This document shows positions 23,708 through 27,663 of a DNA stretch of 27,663 nt, in pieces. The stretch comes from JAQIBY01 sp051747965 (GTDB taxonomy: Bacteria; Bacteroidota; Bacteroidia; Bacteroidales; ML635J-15). Position numbers and translations under genes: made by a program. How positions within the stretch are numbered: the first letter of the stretch is position 1; each line of letters opens with the position of its first letter. The notes beneath the pieces were generated by a model. It was not told the origin of the DNA and did no database searches. It worked only from the letters and a program-made list of their open reading frames with translations. The stretch spans positions 1 through 27,663 of the forward strand of contig JBNJGS010000033.1 in assembly GCA_051747965.1 (NCBI GenBank), in the 5' to 3' direction.

Positions 23708-25150
23708 ATGAAGAACATTCGAATTATACTGATTGTCTTATTTCTGCTGCCATTCTCCACGATGGCACAGGAGGAGGCCTGGTCCCTGGAAAGATGTATA
23801 CAATATGCCATCGACAATAACCTTAGTATTAAACAGCAGGAACTCAATACCGATTACCAGAAGAATCAGGTCTTTAGCTCAAAGATGGGCGTGCTTCCAT
23901 CGGTTAATTCCGGTGCTTACCAAAACTTCACTTTCGGACGTTCCGTGGATATGTACACCAATGAGTTTTCTGAAGATAATACCAGCTCATTCAATATGGA
24001 TATTTCTGCACGCATGGATTTGTTTAACGGATTTAGAAAATATCATGAGATACAAAAATCACAGCTCAACCTTGAAGCCGGTCTTCAGGAACTGGAACGT
24101 GCCAAAAATGATATTTCAGTAGCCATTGCCAATGCTTTTTTTAATGTTTTATTCAGTGAAGAGCTTGTTGATATTAATATGGCACAAGTTTCCACCACAG
24201 AAGCGCAGGTGGAAAATACGCGAAGGCTTGTAGAGGCAGGTTCACTTGCGCGGGGCAATCTGCTGGAAGTCAAATCCCAGCTTGCCAATGAAGAATTGCA
24301 GTTGGTGTCTGCTGAAAACACCCTGGAAATGGCTTATCTGAATTTAAAACAGCTTCTGGAGCTGGATACCGTAAATAATTTCAAAATTCTTAGTCCTCAA
24401 CTGGAAGCCCTGGAAGAGACACAACTCCTTCCTGAAGCATACCAGGTTTATCTGGAAGCTGAAATGAATATGCCGGAAATTGAAAGTGCGGAACTGAATA
24501 TGGCAATTGCCCGCAAAGATATTTCCATTGCCCGCAGCGGAAGGTACCCAAGTCTGAGCGTCTCTGCTTCATACGGTTCTGGCTATAGCGATGCACGGCA
24601 GGAGATAGACGATATTGTTCCGGCAGATCCCATACCAATTGGTTATGCCATCAATCAGGATAATGGTGGTGATATTTTTGATGTGTATCAGTACAATTTT
24701 GATTATACATACAAAACCAAACCCTTTTCAGATCAGATTCGTGATAATGCCAGTACATCACTCAGCCTGGGCCTCAGTATCCCTGTTTTTAACGGATGGC
24801 AGGTGAATACCTCCGTATCAAACGCCAAAATAAATTATGAAAGTGCCAGGTATAATCTTGAAAGTACACGCAAGCAGTTGCTGAAGGAAATCCAACAGGC
24901 TCATGCAGATGCACGGGCTGCCATGAAAAAATATTTTGCCACCCAAAAAGCACTGGAAGCCATGCAGGAATCTTTTCGCTATACAGAGAAAAAATTCAAT
25001 GTAGGACTTGTAACATCGCTGGAATACAATACGGCAAAATCTCAACTCAACAATACGGAATCTGAATTGCTTCAGGCCAAATATGAATTTGTATTTAAAC
25101 AAAAAATACTTGATTTTTACAGGGGAATACCCATATCTATAAGCCAATAA
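23708..25150 (+). CDS. TolC-family outer-membrane efflux protein
   Basis: A 480-residue TolC-like channel. The signal peptide is MKNIRIILIVLFLLPFSTMA, and the mature protein begins QEEAWSLERCIQYAIDNNLSIKQQ, the typical TolC-family start. Two repeats of long coiled-coil helices and short barrel strands follow; the second repeat contains TSLSLGLSIPVFNGWQVNTSVSNAKINYE. The trimer would span the outer membrane and reach into the periplasm to export drugs, lipids or peptides. The ATG at 23708 is chosen as the signal-peptide start; the TTG at 23648 has no support. The adaptor gene begins 2 bases after the stop, so the two form an export pair. No promoter could be assigned in the 241-base gap upstream. 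Confidence 0.93.
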   Translation: MKNIRIILIVLFLLPFSTMAQEEAWSLERCIQYAIDNNLSIKQQELNTDYQKNQVFSSKMGVLPSVNSGAYQNFTFGRSVDMYTNEFSEDNTSSFNMDISARMDLFNGFRKYHEIQKSQLNLEAGLQELERAKNDISVAIANAFFNVLFSEELVDINMAQVSTTEAQVENTRRLVEAGSLARGNLLEVKSQLANEELQLVSAENTLEMAYLNLKQLLELDTVNNFKILSPQLEALEETQLLPEAYQVYLEAEMNMPEIESAELNMAIARKDISIARSGRYPSLSVSASYGSGYSDARQEIDDIVPADPIPIGYAINQDNGGDIFDVYQYNFDYTYKTKPFSDQIRDNASTSLSLGLSIPVFNGWQVNTSVSNAKINYESARYNLESTRKQLLKEIQQAHADARAAMKKYFATQKALEAMQESFRYTEKKFNVGLVTSLEYNTAKSQLNNTESELLQAKYEFVFKQKILDFYRGIPISISQ

Positions 25151-25152
25151 TC

Positions 25153-26505
25153 ATGGGAAAATCTAAGAAAATGTCAAATAAGAAACTGGTACGCATTATT
25201 TTTGTGACTGCAGTGCTACTTATTATACTCGCCATTGCGGGTAGTAAAGCCGGCTGGTTCGGACAGGATATGGGCCATAAGGTTGCATGTACGGAAGTTG
25301 AAAAGCGCAGCATCATAGAAACTGTGACAGCCAATGGTAAAGTCCAGCCGGAAACGGAGGTTAAAATCAGTCCTGACGTATCAGGGGAAATTATTGATTT
25401 AAGAGTCAAAGAAGGAGACAAAGTGAAAAAAGGTGACTTTCTCCTTAAAATCAAGCCTGATATTTATGAATCCAATCTTGATCGGGCAGAGGCGGCTTTG
25501 AATTCGGCAAAAGCCAACCTGGCCAATGCACGGGCAAGACTCGAGCAAACACGTGCCCAGTTTAATCAGACAAGTCTGAATTTTAAGCGACAGAAATCCT
25601 TGTATGAAGACGGAACCATTTCCGAATCAGAGTATGAAAATGCCCTTGCTTCTTTTCAAATGGGGAAGGCAGATGTTAACGCTGCTGAAGAAAATGTCAA
25701 TGCCGCTGAGTTTTCTGTGCTGAGTTCCAGGGCATCCGTAAAGGAAGCCGCTGAAAATCTTAGCAAAACAAGTGTGTATGCTCCCATGACAGGTACCATA
25801 TCAAAGCTGGATGTAGAAGAGGGTGAGCGCGTTGTGGGTACAGAAATGATGGCCGGAACAGAAATGCTGCGTATTGCAAATCTGGATTTGATGGAAGTTA
25901 CCGTTGAAGTAAATGAGAATGATATTATTAAGGTAGAGTTGAGGGATACTGCAGATATTGAGGTAGATGCCTACCTGCAAAAAACATTTTACGGAATTGT
26001 TACTGAAATTGCAAATTCCGCCACTACATCAGGTATGGCTGCTGATCAGGTCACCAACTTTGAAGTGAAAATCAGAATACTTGCTTCTTCCTATGAGAAT
26101 ATACTGGACAAAGGGGAACAAAGTCCGTTCCGCCCCGGCATGTCAGCTACTGTTGATATCAGGACAGAAACAGCACACAATGTTCTGGCTGCCCCGATTC
26201 AGTCTGTCAGTGTGCGTGTGGATTCTTCGAAAGTTGATAACTTTGGCGCAGGGAAGGATGATACAGAAGCCACCGATAAACCCATGAAAGAAGTAGCATT
26301 TGTGTATGAAGACGGAAAAGTAAAGCAGACAGATGTCTCCACCGGCATACAGGATACTGAGTTTATCGAAATTCAAGCCGGTCTCACTTCTGGCCAGGAA
26401 GTGGTGAGTGCTCCCTACAGCCTGATATCACGTGTGCTCAGGGATGGTATGATGGTGGAAAAAGTAAGCATCAGCGAATTGTATAACAGCGAAAATAATA
26501 AATAA
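25153..26505 (+). CDS. Periplasmic adaptor (membrane fusion) protein, HlyD/MacA-like
   Basis: A 450-residue membrane fusion protein that links an inner-membrane transporter to TolC. A basic N-terminus is followed by one membrane helix (about 13-30, VRIIFVTAVLLIILAIAG). Then come a lipoyl half (VSGEIIDLRVKEGDKVKKGDFLLKI), a long Ala-rich coiled coil (about 105-205), the second lipoyl half (VYAPMTGTISKLDVEEGERV), the beta-barrel domain (LMEVTVEVNENDIIKVELRD) and a membrane-proximal domain. The layout fits MacA-type adaptors that partner ABC permeases, and RND adaptors are similar. No transporter follows; tsaB starts after two tandem stop codons, the second of which overlaps its ATG (TAATG). An inner start at M7 is possible. 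Confidence 0.93.
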   Translation: MGKSKKMSNKKLVRIIFVTAVLLIILAIAGSKAGWFGQDMGHKVACTEVEKRSIIETVTANGKVQPETEVKISPDVSGEIIDLRVKEGDKVKKGDFLLKIKPDIYESNLDRAEAALNSAKANLANARARLEQTRAQFNQTSLNFKRQKSLYEDGTISESEYENALASFQMGKADVNAAEENVNAAEFSVLSSRASVKEAAENLSKTSVYAPMTGTISKLDVEEGERVVGTEMMAGTEMLRIANLDLMEVTVEVNENDIIKVELRDTADIEVDAYLQKTFYGIVTEIANSATTSGMAADQVTNFEVKIRILASSYENILDKGEQSPFRPGMSATVDIRTETAHNVLAAPIQSVSVRVDSSKVDNFGAGKDDTEATDKPMKEVAFVYEDGKVKQTDVSTGIQDTEFIEIQAGLTSGQEVVSAPYSLISRVLRDGMMVEKVSISELYNSENNK

Positions 26506-26507
26506 TA

Positions 26508-27215
26508 ATGCCAGTAATTTTACATATCGAAACTTCAGGGAAAACCTGCTCAGTAGCATTGTCTGAAGAAGAAAATATACTGATGGAAAAAACCATCAGA
26601 GAAGACCGAAGCCATGCAAAAAGCCTGACAATAATGATTCAGGAGATGATGAAAACCGCAGAGATCTCATTTTCCCGGCTTGATGCTGTGGCAGTGAGTG
26701 CCGGCCCGGGCTCCTATACGGGTTTGCGGATCGGGGTGTCGGTGGCCAAAGCCATTTGTTTTGCTTCTGATATCCCGCTAATAGCCGTGCCAACCCTTGA
26801 AATACTCCTTAAGCACTTGTTTCATCATGCGGATGAGTCCGGTATACCGATAGACAAAGCAGATTACTTTGTTCCCATGATAGATGCCCGCAGAATGGAA
26901 GTATATCAGGTAATATATGACAGGAATGGAAATGTTGTTGAAAATGTGGCTGCAAGAATCATAGATGAAAATGCATACAGTCACTTGCTGGACGAACACA
27001 ATCTTGTGTTCTTTGGTGATGGTGCCGGTAAATGCCAGGACATCATACGCCATCAGAATGCCTTGTTTGTTTCAGACATTGAACCTGAGGCTAAATTTAT
27101 GACTGAAATTGCTTTGAAAAAGTATCGCAGTAAAGCATTTGAAGATACTGCTTATTATGAACCTTTTTATTTGAAAGCTTTTCAGGCTACCGTACCAAAG
27201 AACAAAATGTTTTGA
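26508..27215 (+). CDS. tsaB: tRNA threonylcarbamoyladenosine biosynthesis protein TsaB
   Basis: A 235-residue TsaB, the non-catalytic partner of TsaD in making threonylcarbamoyladenosine at position 37 of tRNAs that read ANN codons; TsaE and TsaC complete the pathway and are not in the window. The ASKHA-fold start (ILHIETSGKTCSVALSE) and the hallmark segment A-VSAGPGSYTGLRIGVSVAKA (about 63-83) are clear. Length is close to E. coli TsaB (231 residues). The ATG overlaps the second stop codon of the adaptor gene, so translation is probably coupled. A housekeeping gene as the last member of an efflux unit is a common kind of chance operon in bacteria. No convincing plus-strand terminator follows. 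Confidence 0.95.
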   Translation: MPVILHIETSGKTCSVALSEEENILMEKTIREDRSHAKSLTIMIQEMMKTAEISFSRLDAVAVSAGPGSYTGLRIGVSVAKAICFASDIPLIAVPTLEILLKHLFHHADESGIPIDKADYFVPMIDARRMEVYQVIYDRNGNVVENVAARIIDENAYSHLLDEHNLVFFGDGAGKCQDIIRHQNALFVSDIEPEAKFMTEIALKKYRSKAFEDTAYYEPFYLKAFQATVPKNKMF

Positions 27216-27318
27216 TATTTCAAGTGTACATTTTTGCTCATTTGGATTTACAGTGTTGAGATTTATTTTGAATGATAAACTGTATGATACATTTCGATTA
27301 TCAGATTATTTCATCAGG

Positions 27319-27357
27319 AAAAATAAAAAGCGGCATGGCTGGGAACCATGCCGCTTT
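27319..27357 (-). terminator. Strong minus-strand terminator (attenuator-like)
   Basis: AAAGCGGCATGG (27327-27338) and CCATGCCGCTTT (27346-27357) form a perfect 12-bp stem with a 7-base loop. On the minus strand it is followed by TTTTTATTTTT, so transcripts coming from the right end here. It lies 77 bases after the stop codon of the Ile-rich leader frame. On the plus strand there is no T-run. Confidence 0.85.
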
Positions 27358-27384
27358 AGGTTAAGAACCGTAAACCAAACAGTT

Positions 27385-27415
27385 GCAGGGAGAGAGAGAG
27401 CACCCCTGCTGGTTT
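27385..27415 (-). repeat. Bulged hairpin with (GA)n loop before the terminator
   Basis: On the minus strand GCAGGG (27409-27404) pairs with CCCTGC (27390-27385) around a 13-base CT-rich loop. The outer bases AAACCA (27415-27410) can add six pairs with TGGTTT further down (about 27373-27378), leaving a 7-base bulge. This could be the pause or anti-terminator arm of an attenuator, or just a simple hairpin; no sequence clearly complementary to the terminator arm was found. Confidence 0.45.
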
Positions 27416-27434
27416 CGGGATAGAAATCTGATGA

Positions 27435-27527
27435 TTAGATGATGATTATTGTGTAATGCTGTATCAATGAGATGTATGTCTTGCTCCGGAAGCTTTGCTC
27501 TTTGGTTGTTTTTGTTCTCAATTGCAT
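27435..27527 (-). CDS. Putative Ile-rich leader peptide
   Basis: A 30-codon frame on the minus strand starting at the ATG 27527-27525. The end is striking: residues 18-30 read YISLIQHYTIIII and then TAA, with four Ile codons in a row (ATA ATC ATC ATC) directly before the stop. Such clustered codons, then about 75 bases, then a hairpin and U-run is how leader-peptide attenuators of branched-chain or threonine/isoleucine operons are built: shortage of charged tRNA-Ile stalls the ribosome and prevents termination. No Shine-Dalgarno is seen, which is normal here. No structural gene follows on this strand, so if real it is an orphan leader or encodes a short terminated RNA. Chance Ile runs in AT-rich DNA are the main alternative. 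Confidence 0.4.
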   Translation of the reverse strand: MQLRTKTTKEQSFRSKTYISLIQHYTIIII

Positions 27528-27530
27528 CGG

Positions 27531-27584
27531 TAACAGAACCCGGAGTAGAACATAAAAATATCTGTTTACTCTCAGGTTCTGTTA
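27531..27584. repeat. Perfect 10-bp inverted repeat with 34-base loop
   Basis: TAACAGAACC (27531-27540) and GGTTCTGTTA (27575-27584) are perfect reverse complements. On the minus strand the repeat ends three bases before the ATG of the leader-like frame, and a TATTTTTA box (27560-27553) sits in the loop. It could be an operator pair or an RNA hairpin in the 5' leader. Confidence 0.5.
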
Positions 27585-27663
27585 TCCCAACAACACTGCA
27601 ACACAAATCCTTTGCTTTACAGCCAAAATATCCCCTATACTGCTGTAATAAGCCGGAATCCTC

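Larger units (their letters stand above)
27216..27663. other. 448-base stretch without a conventional gene
   Basis: The first 100 bases hold only a weak hairpin (TGATAA ... TTATCA, about 27274-27304) that could slow tsaB transcripts. The remainder makes best sense on the minus strand: a 10-bp inverted repeat (27531-27584), a 30-codon leader-like frame (27435-27527), a bulged hairpin (27385-27415) and a strong terminator (27319-27357). A second frame, 27361-27663, stays open to the window edge but does not look like a natural protein. Confidence 0.6.

Noticed and set aside
27361..27663. Minus-strand frame open from the window edge to a stop three bases before the terminator (about 100 codons)
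   Set aside because: Its position before the terminator is suggestive, but the product is rich in Cys, His and Asn, has no recognisable pattern and has unusual codons for this genome. The overlapping leader-like frame explains the terminator as well. It could still be the end of a real gene; the sequence to the right is needed.

Overview
The window looks like a stretch of chromosome from a member of the Bacteroidota (Bacteroidia-like, moderately AT-rich). Several signs agree: a fused SecD-SecF translocase, a secreted protein with a type IX secretion (Por) C-terminal sorting domain, a TonB-receptor-like outer-membrane barrel of the Bacteroidota type, the Bacteroidota -33/-7 promoter pattern (TTTG ... 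TAnnTTTG) in front of several genes, and almost no Shine-Dalgarno sequences. Most of it is ordinary core gene content. I see no insertion sequence, prophage, CRISPR array or obvious genomic island.

Layout. 1-69: end of a tRNA-Asn gene (minus). 181-1857: a PfkB-type sugar/nucleoside kinase facing a deoxynucleoside kinase, with a terminator between them. 2051-3467: an uncharacterised exported protein and a Spy/CpxP-like periplasmic protein (both minus). 3535-5203: a cation/proton antiporter overlapping a small retropepsin-like protease. 5318-8401: secDF with a clear promoter and terminator. 8469-11742 (minus): uvrC, an exported protein-isoaspartate methyltransferase and a small outer-membrane barrel. 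11743-12637: a gene-poor stretch with a possible tiny membrane-protein gene and a short lipoprotein. 12638-15525: aminopeptidase P, GmhA-type isomerase (minus) and a voltage-gated K+ channel with a zinc-ribbon tail. 15644-18451: a large M16 zinc protease. 18519-20695 (minus): a type IX-secreted protein, then yraN plus a PLP-dependent threonine/serine dehydratase as a pair. 20968-23466: the TonB-receptor-like barrel. 23708-27215: a tightly packed unit of TolC-like protein, HlyD/MacA-like adaptor and tsaB. 27216-27663: no conventional gene.

How the genes relate. Much of the window serves the cell envelope: SecDF, Spy-like chaperone, outer-membrane barrels, a lipoprotein, M16 protease, efflux parts and GmhA (heptose synthesis). 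The rest is housekeeping: nucleoside salvage, UvrC repair, TsaB for tRNA modification, peptide trimming and amino-acid catabolism.

The most unusual signal is at the right edge. On the minus strand, a 30-codon reading frame ends in four Ile codons and a stop. It is followed 77 nt later by a strong Rho-independent terminator, the layout of an amino-acid attenuator, but the gene it should control is absent because tsaB lies there on the opposite strand. Other points worth a look are a signal-peptide-bearing isoaspartate methyltransferase, a hidden small membrane-protein frame whose only ATG is one base out of frame, the zinc-ribbon K+ channel, and an efflux pair without its inner-membrane transporter.
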